Numbered from the stretch's first letter, positions 40,475-49,452 are shown. The stretch is DNA of 64,000 bases from Candidatus Hydrogenedentota bacterium (GCA_016791475.1 JAEUWI010000002.1:1-64000); one strand, 5' to 3'. The notes: generated from the letters alone by a model not told the origin. Numbers and translations: made by a program.

Positions 40475-42766
40475 TCACTTCAACAAACCCAGCAGCGCCG
40501 CATCGCCACCTTCCGGGGCAACGGCCACGGCGCCGAACATTCCCTCGGGGAGAACTGCGCCCGCTTTGGCGATGTAGAGCCCGTGGGGCGCGATCAGCGC
40601 GGCGGCCGTGTGCACGTCGCCGATACTGCGAATGCACGGCATGTAATACTGAGCCACCCAGGCGTCATCGCTGTTGGGGTCGAAGCCGCTCAGGTCGGCA
40701 TACGTCGTCTTGAGCCCACCATCCACGGCGCTGCCGAAGAGGGCCCAAACGCCCGCTTCGTCGAGACCGGCCACCGAAATGGTATCGGAAAGATCGCGGC
40801 GAGCCCGGAGGAAGGCTGCGGCCGTGATCACGTCCTGAATGCGGTAGGCCGTATCCGTCGGCTGGAAGGTGTCCATGAACGTGCCGATGCGGACGCGCTC
40901 GGTCCGGGCCGTGACGCCGAGCTGTTCGCCGGTAAGGAAGGGGTCGATGCAGAGCACGGCCTTGCCCCCCGCGATAAGCCCGGCCACCAGCGCGCCGGGT
41001 TGGCCGGTCGTGGGATCGACGAAGGACGCCTTGCCCGCGCCGCTCACGAGGAGGACGGCATCCTGGGGCTTTGTGCCGGTGCCACGGAAGAACAGCGCGG
41101 GGATGGCATCGCCCGCGCCTTTGCGGCCGAGGATCCAGTTTTCCTGCACATAGCCCTCGCGCTCTTCCATGCGGGTGCGCTCGCAGGCGAGGTCATTGGC
41201 CTGGGGCACGCTCGCGCCCAGCACCTGGGCCAGGGCGTCGCGGTGGGCGGCGGCAAATCCCGCGGGGTCGCTTTCGGCCTGCTTCAATTCCTTGTCCCAT
41301 TTCGCGCCGATGGACTTGATAAGGCTATTGATAATTTCCTGATTCGCTTTGGTCGCTTTGGTCTCATCGGGGAAGAGGCGGAGGGCTTCTTTCGGCTCCA
41401 CCGTGAAGGCGGGCTCGGTGTAGTTTTCATAGCCGGGCTCGTTCAGGAGCCAGCGGCCCATAAAGCGATACATGGCCTCCCGGCTGTCCTTGTTGTAATT
41501 GTGATCGGCGGTGACGTGGACATTCTGGATGCGGTCTTCGGCGTCATACAGCGCGTAAATACTCTTGATGGCCGGATACTCCACCCGGGGCGTTTCCCGG
41601 GTCCAGTCTCCCGTGGCGGAAACCATCAGGAGGGGGCGGGGGGCCATGAGCGCGCCAATTTCCATGTTGGAATTGGACAGGCGCAGGATGGGCGCGTTCT
41701 CACAGTTGCAGCCACCTTGCATGCGCGAGGAGATCATGTTCACCGGGGCGGAAGCCTGAATGCGCGAATCGATGGCGGTCAGAGCGAAAGTCTGGGTGCC
41801 GCCGCCGGAGGCGCCGGTGCAGCCGATGCGATCCGGCATCACCTCGGGCAGGGTCTGGAGAAAGTCCACGGCGCGGACCGAACCCCAGAGCTGCAGGCCG
41901 AAGGCATGGATGCCCCAGAGTTTCTCTTTTTCCGTGCCCCAGTTGTGGGGGAATTGCTGGCTGTCGTTGTAGCCGATCATGTCGTAGGTGAAGGCCACGA
42001 TGCCCATGCGCGCCTGGGTGATGGCGCGACCGGGCACGGAGCCCAGTTCGACGTTTTCAAGGCGACCCGTTTCCCAGTGACCATGGGGGTTGACCATGCC
42101 GGGGAAGGGGCCCGCGCCGATGGGCTTGTAGAGGTTGCCCGTGACGTAGTAACCGGGATAGGCCTCAAATTTCACCTTTTCGACGGTGTAGTCCTCGTGA
42201 GTGACCTTGCCGGTGATCTCCGCATTCAGCGGAGTCTTCTCGGGGAGGGGGTAGAGGCCGGACGACAGGGCCACCTGCTTGCGGAGGGTTGCCGCATAGG
42301 CTTCCCACTCCGCCACCGTGTGAAACTCGGGCATGGTGAAGATGGTGTCGGTGTGGCGCGCATGCTGTCCGCGCTCGTCGATTACGGCCTCGGGCAGGCT
42401 GAGCGCCCGGGTGTTGTTGGAGACTTTATTGGCGTCAAAGTCCGGCGCGGTGGAAAGGGCGACGCCGGCCACATGCTCGCCGAGGACAACTGCGGCCTTG
42501 CCATCCGGGCACGCCGCCTCCCCCGCCTTGGCCCAGTGGTAGGTTGACTTGTAGCGGGAGTTGGCGTTGTTGTCGCTCGCGGGAAGAGTCAAGGTCTGGC
42601 CATTGACGGTGATCTGGGCTTCCGCCTTCGCGGGTACCCAGGCCCAGACCTGGTAAGTGCCCGGCGCGACGCTCAGGGGGGCATCGGTGATGTCCACGGC
42701 ATAGAACCAGTGGGTGGAAAAGGGCGCGGCGGCCAGGCAGATCACGGTGGCGATAATGGCGTTCAT
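40475..42766 (-). CDS. Secreted alpha/beta hydrolase, acetylxylan-esterase-like
   Basis: The ATG at 42766 follows GGAGAA and opens a signal peptide (MNAIIATVICLAAAPFS), giving 763 residues. The first 110 residues form a beta-rich domain. The hydrolase fold (about 190-470) has IGCTGASGGGTQTFALTAID, in which the serine of GASGG is the nucleophile, and VNPHGHWETG as the oxyanion region. Long insertions and a second, degenerate hydrolase-like part (about 560-760, YIAGGK-type loops) follow. Related proteins in planctomycete-like bacteria are annotated as acetylxylan esterases or prolyl-oligopeptidase-like. Substrate is inferred, and the catalytic acid and histidine are not certain. Confidence 0.72.
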   Translation of the reverse strand: MNAIIATVICLAAAPFSTHWFYAVDITDAPLSVAPGTYQVWAWVPAKAEAQITVNGQTLTLPASDNNANSRYKSTYHWAKAGEAACPDGKAAVVLGEHVAGVALSTAPDFDANKVSNNTRALSLPEAVIDERGQHARHTDTIFTMPEFHTVAEWEAYAATLRKQVALSSGLYPLPEKTPLNAEITGKVTHEDYTVEKVKFEAYPGYYVTGNLYKPIGAGPFPGMVNPHGHWETGRLENVELGSVPGRAITQARMGIVAFTYDMIGYNDSQQFPHNWGTEKEKLWGIHAFGLQLWGSVRAVDFLQTLPEVMPDRIGCTGASGGGTQTFALTAIDSRIQASAPVNMISSRMQGGCNCENAPILRLSNSNMEIGALMAPRPLLMVSATGDWTRETPRVEYPAIKSIYALYDAEDRIQNVHVTADHNYNKDSREAMYRFMGRWLLNEPGYENYTEPAFTVEPKEALRLFPDETKATKANQEIINSLIKSIGAKWDKELKQAESDPAGFAAAHRDALAQVLGASVPQANDLACERTRMEEREGYVQENWILGRKGAGDAIPALFFRGTGTKPQDAVLLVSGAGKASFVDPTTGQPGALVAGLIAGGKAVLCIDPFLTGEQLGVTARTERVRIGTFMDTFQPTDTAYRIQDVITAAAFLRARRDLSDTISVAGLDEAGVWALFGSAVDGGLKTTYADLSGFDPNSDDAWVAQYYMPCIRSIGDVHTAAALIAPHGLYIAKAGAVLPEGMFGAVAVAPEGGDAALLGLLK

Positions 42767-42975
42767 GGGGGCACGTTCTCCGGTTAGGGTAGATGAAGCG
42801 CCCATGATAAGGGATTTTCGAGGATGCTGCAAGGTGGGAGTGTCGTGGGCGTGGGCCATCGGACGACTCGGTCCCGATTGCAGCCGACTTACCACATCTT
42901 GCCCGATACGTTAAAGGGTTGTTGTGCCCAACGCACCTATCGAGCGCCCTATCAACCGACTAAGCCCTTCGGCCG

Positions 42976-43359
42976 TCATGTGTATTGCTTCAATCGGTAT
43001 TGCACGCCCTCGACGCTCTTGAAGTGGGCATCTTGCGTCCAGAGTAAGGCACCGTGACGCCGGGCCGTGGCAAGAATGATGCTGTCGGCCATGGAGAGTC
43101 TCAGTTCGTAACTGAAAAGAGCGGCATCTAGCGCGAGTGCCTCGTCGAGGGGGATGATGGTTCCCTGGCGCATGGCGGCGACTTTTTCAACGGCCTGTTC
43201 CCGGCCAGCGTGTGCCAGGACGTTCTTAAAGACCTCAAAGAGGCAGAGGGTCGGCACCAGCAGCGTTTCGGCGTCTGCTTCCAGCGCGGTCGCGAAGAAA
43301 TCCGCATTCGTGCCGCCTGCGAAATATTCGAGCCATCCGCACGAATCCACCAGATTCAT
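42976..43359 (-). CDS. vapC: VapC-type PIN-domain toxin
   Basis: The 127-residue protein has the four acidic PIN residues in the usual contexts: Asp5 in NLVDSCGWLEYF, Glu42 in CLFEVFKNVL, Asp90-Ser in LSMADSIILATARRHG, and Asp109 in LLWTQDAHFKSV. VapC toxins are magnesium-dependent ribonucleases that cut initiator tRNA or rRNA. The start overlaps the antitoxin stop by four bases, a typical vapBC arrangement. All catalytic residues are present, so the module should be functional. Confidence 0.88.
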   Translation of the reverse strand: MNLVDSCGWLEYFAGGTNADFFATALEADAETLLVPTLCLFEVFKNVLAHAGREQAVEKVAAMRQGTIIPLDEALALDAALFSYELRLSMADSIILATARRHGALLWTQDAHFKSVEGVQYRLKQYT

Positions 43360-43565
43360 ATGCGGTCACCATCCTCGCGTAAGACATTTGTATCCAGTCC
43401 AGGCAGACTGCCGCGCATGGCCCTCATATCTTTCACCGGGGCCAGTTCGATAATGTCGCCGATGCGGAAGACTTCGAGTTTCTGACCGGGCTGAATGCCG
43501 GCACGTTCCCGAATTTCCTTCGGGAGCACGATCTGGAACTCGGGGGATACGGTCACGGTGCTCAT
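43356..43565 (-). CDS. vapB: AbrB/VapB-type antitoxin
   Basis: The 69-residue protein starts with an AbrB/SpoVT DNA-binding domain: VTVSPEFQIVLPKEIRERAGIQPGQKLEVFRIGDIIELAPV (residues 4-44). The C-terminal tail (MRGSLPGLDTNVLREDGDRI) probably binds VapC. The operon is probably autoregulated by this protein. AATTCTCCG before the ATG on the other strand reads as CGGAGAATT on this strand, a usable ribosome binding site. Confidence 0.85.
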   Translation of the reverse strand: MSTVTVSPEFQIVLPKEIRERAGIQPGQKLEVFRIGDIIELAPVKDMRAMRGSLPGLDTNVLREDGDRI

Positions 43566-43718
43566 ACGAATTCTCCGTTGATTGGGACTTTCGTAAATGG
43601 TAGCAGATTCCGCGGGGAATTTGTTGTTGATGTTTCATTCTGGAAAGCCGTCATCTTCGAGTAGAATAGCGATTCACCTATGACTCAGAACGATTGTGAC
43701 AATAAGCAGGAGAATCCC

Positions 43719-44720
43719 ATGAAAGCCGTCGGTTACTTGCAGTCCCTTCCCGTCGATGCCCCCGAGGCTCTGTTTGATTTTGAATTGCCCGTGCCGGTCG
43801 CGTCGGGACGGGATCTGCTGGTTCGCGTCGAGGCTATTTCCGTGAATCCCGTCGATGCCAAGGTGCGGAAGCGTGCGCAGCCGGAGGGGGATGAACCGAA
43901 GATTCTTGGCTGGGACGCGGCGGGGGTCGTGGAGGCGGTGGGCGATGGCGTGACGCTCTTCAAACCGGGCGATGAAGTCTGGTACGCGGGCGAATTGATG
44001 CGGCAAGGCTGCAATTCCGAATTTCATCTGGTGGACGAACGCCTCGTGGGCCGGAAGCCGAAATCGCTGAGCTTCGTTGAAGCGGCGGCGTTGCCCCTTA
44101 CTACGGTCACCGCGTGGGAAATGCTCTTCGACCGCCTGGAGATTTCAGAGTATGACCTGGGTGCGATATTGATCGTTGGCGCGGGCGGGGGCGTGGGGTC
44201 TATTCTAATCCAGCTTGCGAAGAAACTCACGTGGTTCACGGTCGTCGCAACGGCCTCGCGGCCAGAGACGGTGAAGTGGGTTAAGTCGCTGGGGGCGGAT
44301 CATGTGATCGATCACAGCAAACCGATGGTCGAGCAACTGGAGCGCATCGGTGAACCCGTCAAGTATATCGCGAGCCTGACGAACACGGGGGACTATCTGG
44401 ACCAGTACGCGACGTTGATCGCGCCGCAGGGGAAGATTGTGGTGATTGATGATCCAGCGGCCATAGATATCATGCCCTTCAAGCGGAAGAGCGTTTCGTG
44501 GCATTGGGAATTGATGTTTACACGGTCGCTGTTTCGGACCGAGGACATGATCAAGCAGCATGAGATGCTCAATCGTGTGTCCGAGTTGGTCGATAGCGGC
44601 GATATCAAGACGACCGTCGCTGAGGACTTTGGCACGATCAACGCCGCGAATCTACTGAAGGCGCATGCGCTGCTGGAGAGTGGCAAGTCGCGGGGGAAGA
44701 TCGTGCTGAGTGGGTTTTAG
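43719..44720 (+). CDS. Zinc-type alcohol dehydrogenase-like (quinone oxidoreductase) protein
   Basis: The ATG at 43719 follows AGGAG and gives 333 residues. The N-terminal catalytic fold has RDLLVRVEAISVNPVDAKVRKR and ILGWDAAGVVEAVGDGVTLFKPGDEVW; the nucleotide-binding fold has LIVGAGGGVGSILIQLAKKL. No structural zinc cysteines are evident, which places it with the quinone oxidoreductase/zeta-crystallin-like group of the medium-chain dehydrogenases that use NADPH. It is close to the ZADH-type oxidoreductase family. It stands alone and is divergent from vapBC. Substrate unknown. Confidence 0.85.
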   Translation: MKAVGYLQSLPVDAPEALFDFELPVPVASGRDLLVRVEAISVNPVDAKVRKRAQPEGDEPKILGWDAAGVVEAVGDGVTLFKPGDEVWYAGELMRQGCNSEFHLVDERLVGRKPKSLSFVEAAALPLTTVTAWEMLFDRLEISEYDLGAILIVGAGGGVGSILIQLAKKLTWFTVVATASRPETVKWVKSLGADHVIDHSKPMVEQLERIGEPVKYIASLTNTGDYLDQYATLIAPQGKIVVIDDPAAIDIMPFKRKSVSWHWELMFTRSLFRTEDMIKQHEMLNRVSELVDSGDIKTTVAEDFGTINAANLLKAHALLESGKSRGKIVLSGF

Positions 44721-44822
44721 CCCGAGGGACTGACGCACGCAGGCTCACTGGAATTGAGCGGAAAAGACCAAGTGCCAGCGGTGATCGTTGTTGGCAGCAG
44801 GCACGTCGATGCGTGTGGCTGT

Positions 44823-44846
44823 TCCTCCTGCGGCGGATCTGCGACC
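44823..44846 (+). repeat. 24-bp intergenic repeat, copy 2
   Basis: It differs from 20189-20212 at one position. The adjacent sequence then differs, so the unit is short. Its function is unknown. Confidence 0.5.
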
Positions 44847-44934
44847 CGTCGTCGGGGAAGCGTGCGGGATACTGCAACGTGTGCCACAGTCCGTGTCAAT
44901 GCCCTACATCCAAGACGACGAAAAATGAAAAGAG

Positions 44935-45093
44935 CTGAACCACGAATGGACACGAATTTACACGAATAAGAATTGGACATCGCTCCGCAATCAGGTTTGA
45001 GAGCTAACCACAAAGAACGCAAAGAGCACAAAGTGTTTTGTTGCCGTGTGCCGTTCTCTTATTCGTGTGAATTCGTGTCCATTCGTGGTTCAG
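44935..45093. repeat. Long inverted repeat built of 10-bp-period CACGAAT units
   Basis: The left arm (44935-44970) holds three CACGAAT heptamers spaced exactly 10 bases apart, preceded by CTGAAC. The right arm (45058-45093) is its reverse complement with one mismatch in 36. The loop contains a second array, CACAAAG/CGCAAAG/CACAAAG, at 9-base intervals (45009-45035). A related element is at 56061-56264. Confidence 0.75.
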
Positions 45094-45234
45094 TTAATAT
45101 TGTCGATGCTACCAGTCGAAAGCGTTTGAAGTTAAGACGCATTCTTCGTGAGCGTTTCTTCAGGGGGATAGTTTCCGATTGAAGCGACGACCTGACTTTA
45201 TATTTTAGGCGCGTGCCAATCGGCAATAGTCCCC

Positions 45235-46458
45235 TCACTTCTCGCTCAGGAAATCCACCATACGCTTGATGCCGCCGAGGGTCATGTCTTCCATGTGGAA
45301 GATGTTCCGGATCTGGTTCAGCGTGTAGTATCCGTAGGTGTCTTTCCAGAGCTCTTTGGAGATGGGGTTGAGCCAGCAGGTGTGTGGGAAGCGCTCGGCG
45401 AATCGGTTGAGCCAGTAGAGGCTGGGGCGCTGGTCGCCGCCGCCGTAGTTGGTGATGGCGCCGCCGTGAGATACGAGCTCTTCGGGGGCCATGGAGGCGT
45501 CGCCGAAGATGACCACGCGGGTATCGTTGCGCCGCTGGAGGAGCAACTCAGTCGGGTGGGCGCGGAGGCGCCGGAAGTCGGTCCAGACGCTCTCGTAGAT
45601 CGTGTTGTGGAAGTAGTAGACCTGCAGGTCTTCAAAGCGCTCGTGGAGCTTGGTGAAGAGGAGGCGCGTGATCTCGACGAAGGGCGTCATGGAATAGCCG
45701 CCGTTGTCGATGAGCAGCACCACGCTGATCTTGTCGCGCAGGTCGCGCTCGAAGCAGAGATCGATATCGCCGCCGTTGCGGGCCGTGTTGCGGATGGTGT
45801 CGTCCAGGTTCAGGCGATCCCGAGGGCCTTCGTTTTTCATGTGCTTCATGGATTCGAGGGCCTGGCGCAGGTTTTCCGCGCGGAGCTGCTGGGTGTCGGC
45901 GTATTCCACGTAGCGGCGATCGCCGATGGCCTTCAGGGCACTGCGGTTGCGCGACTCGCCCTCCACGCGGATGCCCCGCTCGGAGTTGCCGCTGTGGCCG
46001 AAGGGGGAATTGCCCCGCTGGCCGATCCATTTGCTGCCGCCCGCGTGGGCTTCCATCTGCTCCCGCACCGTCTCCCAGAATTTCGCCATGAGCTCTTCGG
46101 GATCGTAATGCCAGACGGCCTTCTTCGGAATTTTGCCCTCGGCAATCTGCTGCTGGAGCCATTCCTTGAATTGCTTCGTGTTGAAGAGGGCAAAATCGCC
46201 CTCGGCCACGGGCGGAATGTCGATGCCGTAGAAATAGAAGCAGAAGGCGCGCTCGAAGGCGTCCATGTACTCCACCTTGCGCACGAAAACGAGTCGCGCA
46301 AAGACAAAGAGGTCGTCGAGATCCTTGACCAGCCCCTTCTCCAGTCCCTCGTTCAACTCCAGCAGATCCTTCGGGCTCACGGGCACGCCATACTCGCGGA
46401 GGCGGTAGACGAAGTCCATGAAGAGGACGTTGCTGTAGTCCGGCGAGACCGTGAGCAT
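45235..46458 (-). CDS. VWA-domain protein (CoxE-like), partner of MoxR ATPase
   Basis: The 407-residue protein begins with a CoxE-like N-terminal part (FVYRLREYGVPVSPKDLLELNEGL), then a von Willebrand A-like domain (about 235-395). The metal site normally DxSxS reads DNGGYS in LLIDNGGYSMTPF, so metal ligation may be weakened. Such proteins work with MoxR AAA+ ATPases in maturation of enzymes or envelope complexes. The ATG overlaps the MoxR stop (TGATG), giving one transcription unit. Target of the pair is unknown. Confidence 0.8.
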   Translation of the reverse strand: MLTVSPDYSNVLFMDFVYRLREYGVPVSPKDLLELNEGLEKGLVKDLDDLFVFARLVFVRKVEYMDAFERAFCFYFYGIDIPPVAEGDFALFNTKQFKEWLQQQIAEGKIPKKAVWHYDPEELMAKFWETVREQMEAHAGGSKWIGQRGNSPFGHSGNSERGIRVEGESRNRSALKAIGDRRYVEYADTQQLRAENLRQALESMKHMKNEGPRDRLNLDDTIRNTARNGGDIDLCFERDLRDKISVVLLIDNGGYSMTPFVEITRLLFTKLHERFEDLQVYYFHNTIYESVWTDFRRLRAHPTELLLQRRNDTRVVIFGDASMAPEELVSHGGAITNYGGGDQRPSLYWLNRFAERFPHTCWLNPISKELWKDTYGYYTLNQIRNIFHMEDMTLGGIKRMVDFLSEK

Positions 46459-47300
46459 CAGTAGCTCGAGCCCCGGGACTTGCCCGCGCCGCCGCCGCGA
46501 TAGCGCAGGATGTCGCCCGCGCGTTTCAGCAGGGCGCCGGTGAGGGGCGGCATTTCCCGCGTGGGCACCTGGCCCGTGGCCTCCAGCGCGCCGATCCAGT
46601 CGAGGAGCTCGCTCGTCGCCGGGGGCTTTTCAAAGCCGCGCTCGCGGAGTTCGTAAAAGATGTTGATGGCGGCCTCCAGCAGCTTCGGGCTCGTCTGGGG
46701 GTAGTGGAGGTTCACGATCTGCTTCATGTCGTCCCTCGAAGGGAAGGCGATGTGGTGACAGTAGCAGCGGCGCAGGAATGGATCGGAAAGCTCGCGCTTG
46801 GCGTTGGACGTGATGAAGATCGCCGGGCGTACCTTGGCTTTGATGGTGTCGTTCACCTCGCGGATGGTGAACTGGCAGTCTTCGAGAATATCCAGAAGGT
46901 TGTCCTGTACGTCCGATTCCGTCTTGTCCACTTCGTCCAGCAGCAGCACCACCTTCTTGTCCGTGCGGAAGGCGCGGCCGATGGGGCCCCAGATGACGTA
47001 GTCGTAGAAGCTTTCCACATTGCGGCCCGAGTTGCCGCCGCCAAAGCGGGCGTCGTTCAGGCGGAGGACCGTGTCCTGCGTGTAGCAGGCCTCCTCCCCT
47101 TTGATGGTGGATTTGCAGCGGAGGATTTCCACGTCCATCCCCAGCGAGCGGGCCACTTCCATGGCGAGCTGGGTCTTGCCCGTGCCCGCCTCGCCCGTGA
47201 GCAGGAGGGGTTTTTCCATCGTCAGGGCAATATTGACGATGGCCTTAAGCTCGGGGTCGAGGTAATACTGGTCGGTGCCTTCAAAGTGCTGGATGGTCAT
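46458..47300 (-). CDS. MoxR-family AAA+ ATPase
   Basis: The 280-residue protein has Walker A GEAGTGKT (residues 36-43), Walker B VVLLLDEVDK (about 117-126) and sensor 1 ITSNAKRELSDPFLRRC. The arginine pair in FLRRC is the MoxR arginine finger region. MoxR ATPases act as chaperones with a VWA protein encoded next door, as here. The first about 45 codons (47161-47300) are repeated at 48696-48831, disrupted there. Confidence 0.85.
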   Translation of the reverse strand: MTIQHFEGTDQYYLDPELKAIVNIALTMEKPLLLTGEAGTGKTQLAMEVARSLGMDVEILRCKSTIKGEEACYTQDTVLRLNDARFGGGNSGRNVESFYDYVIWGPIGRAFRTDKKVVLLLDEVDKTESDVQDNLLDILEDCQFTIREVNDTIKAKVRPAIFITSNAKRELSDPFLRRCYCHHIAFPSRDDMKQIVNLHYPQTSPKLLEAAINIFYELRERGFEKPPATSELLDWIGALEATGQVPTREMPPLTGALLKRAGDILRYRGGGAGKSRGSSY

Positions 47301-47363
47301 GGCGGGGATGAGATGCTCCGGGAATCTTGGGGTATGGGCCTGTCTGGGTATAGTTTAAGGCAC
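47161..47363 (-). repeat. Direct repeat A: 5' part of moxR and its leader
   Basis: This stretch contains codons 1 to about 46 of the MoxR gene plus about 63 bases of upstream leader. A diverged copy, around 90 percent identical by eye, lies at 48696-48893 in the same orientation. Confidence 0.75.
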
Positions 47364-47502
47364 ACGGCGGGGGACTTCAACAGGACCATGGCACTCGTCT
47401 GCGAATTGTGCAAATATCCGCCTTGTAGACATGTCACAAAGAATTCGGTAGTCTAACTCGGTGCGCGGGGCAATATCGTGCGGTTTCGGAGGCCGAATCG
47501 AT

Positions 47503-48735
47503 ATGAATGGGAGAAAACTGCTAATCTGCGTGTGGTGTGCCGCCGTCGTTGCGGTGTGTCTCTCGTTTTTTCTACTGGGGTATGGCCGGACTTGGCGACT
47601 ATGGGGCGTTCCCGTAATGTCTCCCCATTTTGGTGATGCGCGAGTCATACTCAGTGGTGCGGAGTCATTGTCACGTGGCTACGACCCGCTCGTAAGCAAT
47701 CCGATGGATCCGTGGTTGCGTCCAATGAATTATCCGCGAATCTGGCTAATTCCAGGTTGGTGTGGACTTGACCAGGATTACACTACCATCGTGGGCCTTG
47801 TCCTGATTTCGTCCTTCTTCTTTGGCGTTTTTCTACTGTCCGAGGGCATTGACCGAAGCGCAGCCTGGATTTTAGCCATATGCCTTTTTTCGCCGGCCGT
47901 GATGTTTGGGATTGAACGCGCCAACAACGATCTGGCCGTTTTCTGCCTGGTTTCTCTGGCGGCTTACCTCTATGGGAGATTTCCGATTCCAGCACTGATT
48001 TGTCTGGGGCTGGGCGGCGTCTTGAAACTCTTTCCCTTTATGGGATTCGCCTTGCTCTTCCGGGAGGACCGTGGCCGCCGCTTCTTCCGCCTTGCAATAC
48101 CTTGCGCGGCGTTTTCGACAGCGTATTTCATTTGGACGCGGGACGATATTCGTTTGATTGGGGCGGCTACTCCGCAAAGCACACGGTTATCCTACGGCGC
48201 CAAAGTCGTCTGGATGGCGGTGCGCGAACATTACAACGCGCCGCTGGCCTCCCATGCGGTCGCCGCGTTCTCGTATGGGGTGGTCGCCCTCGCAATGGTC
48301 ATTGCAGTTAAGTTACTCGGGCGTGACCACCGTTCGCGCGACGTCGCCAATAAAGGTCATCTGAGCGCGTTTCGCGCAGGCTCCGCGATCTATCTTGGCT
48401 CATTTTTCCTTACTTCAAATTGGGATTACCGATTGATGTTCTTGCTCATGACCATTCCAACGCTCAGTGGATGGGCGCGAAATCGGGACCGGCTCGCGGG
48501 GCGGATTGCCGTGATTGCTCTTCCGGCAATCCTTTTTGCCTGCTGGTCGCTCGGATTTCGTGCCTACCTGTTCAAGTTGGGCGCGCCCATGTCGGTCTGG
48601 TTCGTAGCCGATCAGTTCTCAAAATGGGTCGTTTTCGTATCGCTGCTAAGCGCTTTCGCTTGTACCTTACCGGACTGGGTGTGTCGGCCACCGCTATGGC
48701 GAGCTGGGTCTTGCCCGTGCCCGCCTCGCCCATGA
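47503..48735 (+). CDS. GT87-like membrane glycosyltransferase, 3' end altered
   Basis: The ATG at 47503 (with GGAGG before it) gives 410 residues with about eight to ten membrane helices and the mannosyltransferase/GT87 (DUF2029) pattern. Examples are GDARVILSGAESLSRGYDPLV in the first loop, with acidic Asp residues, and GIERANNDLAVFCLV. The known family uses lipid-linked mannose. The last 14 codons (LWRAGSCPCPPRP) are encoded by the moxR duplicate that begins at 48696, so the native end was probably lost or replaced. The gene looks lower in GC than its neighbours. It appears foreign or recently inserted. Confidence 0.65.
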   Translation: MNGRKLLICVWCAAVVAVCLSFFLLGYGRTWRLWGVPVMSPHFGDARVILSGAESLSRGYDPLVSNPMDPWLRPMNYPRIWLIPGWCGLDQDYTTIVGLVLISSFFFGVFLLSEGIDRSAAWILAICLFSPAVMFGIERANNDLAVFCLVSLAAYLYGRFPIPALICLGLGGVLKLFPFMGFALLFREDRGRRFFRLAIPCAAFSTAYFIWTRDDIRLIGAATPQSTRLSYGAKVVWMAVREHYNAPLASHAVAAFSYGVVALAMVIAVKLLGRDHRSRDVANKGHLSAFRAGSAIYLGSFFLTSNWDYRLMFLLMTIPTLSGWARNRDRLAGRIAVIALPAILFACWSLGFRAYLFKLGAPMSVWFVADQFSKWVVFVSLLSAFACTLPDWVCRPPLWRAGSCPCPPRP

Positions 48736-48831
48736 GCAGGTTTTTTTGATGGTCAGGGCAATATTGACGATGGCCTTGAGCTCGGGGTCGAGGTAATACT
48801 GGTCGGTGCCTTCAAAATGCGGTATAGCCAT
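48696..48831 (-). pseudogene. Truncated, frameshifted duplicate of moxR 5' end
   Basis: The minus-strand reading from the ATG at 48831 starts MAIPHFEGTDQYYLDPELKAI, nearly the same as MoxR's start, then breaks frame because of small deletions near 48742. It covers about 45 codons and cannot make MoxR. The copy extends to 48893 into the leader. Confidence 0.8.
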
Positions 48832-49000
48832 GACGGGGACGGGATGCTCCGGGAATTGGGGGTATGGGCCTGTCTGGGTATAGTTCAAGGCACCCGGAAT
48901 TGGACTTTGATCGTTTTGATTTCGTGACTTTTGGCCTCGATGGCCCGTAAGTAAGTGTCATCCGGGACTGCCTCCCGCCGGAGGGTTCGCCTGGCCGCGT

Positions 49001-49440
49001 GAATTGAAATCTTGGCATGACACTCCGAGATTTCACTAATAAACGATATGCTCTTGCCATTTTAGTTGGTAATCCATAGACAAAAGTGAGAAATATATTC
49101 ATCGCATTAAAATTACATCGTCATGCCTTGCAATTTCTATGCATTTCCCCAGTTTTTGGCGAAGGATTGACCGGGGTGGGACGGTCTGGGGAGCGCGCTA
49201 TCCACCTGAACGGGTACTTTCCGACGCGAATCTGAACCAGGATGATCATTGAAATCTCGGAGTTACACTCCGAGATTTCAATGATCAATTCAGGGATCTT
49301 TATAATCTCATTTTTCTCATATTAAATCTTGTTCATTCATGTAACTTATTCAAAAACAATATATTATAAAGTGAATATGCTTTTATCGATTTTCATTTAT
49401 CATTGAAATCTCGGAGTGTAAGTCTGGATTTTCAATGATC
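49001..49440. repeat. Array of three TTGAAATCTCGGAG hairpins
   Basis: The central copy (49244-49286) is a perfect 20-bp inverted repeat with a three-base loop. The left copy (49001-49035) has arms TGAAATCTTGG and CCGAGATTTCA. The right copy (49399-49440) starts with the same TCATTGAAATCTCGGAGT but its right arm is degenerate, pairing over TCATTGAAA only. Spacing is irregular (about 243 and 155 bases), so this is not a CRISPR array. All copies lie upstream of the DUF4143 gene. Confidence 0.8.
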
Positions 49441-49446
49441 CTGTGT

Positions 49447-49452
49447 TATAAT
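49447..49452 (+). promoter_or_regulatory. TATAAT -10 element close to the ATPase start
   Basis: A perfect TATAAT ends six bases before the ATG at 49458, so the transcript would begin at or near the start codon. The third hairpin copy occupies the -35 position. No Shine-Dalgarno sequence is seen at normal spacing. Confidence 0.55.

Larger units (their letters stand above)
44721..45234. other. Intergenic region of repeats
   Basis: This 514-base region holds no supported gene. It contains copy 2 of the 24-bp repeat (44823-44846) and a long inverted repeat of 10-bp-period units (44935-45093). Confidence 0.55.

Noticed and set aside
49001-49440. CRISPR array
   Set aside because: The three palindromes differ in sequence, are irregularly spaced (about 243 and 155 bases), and there are no cas genes.
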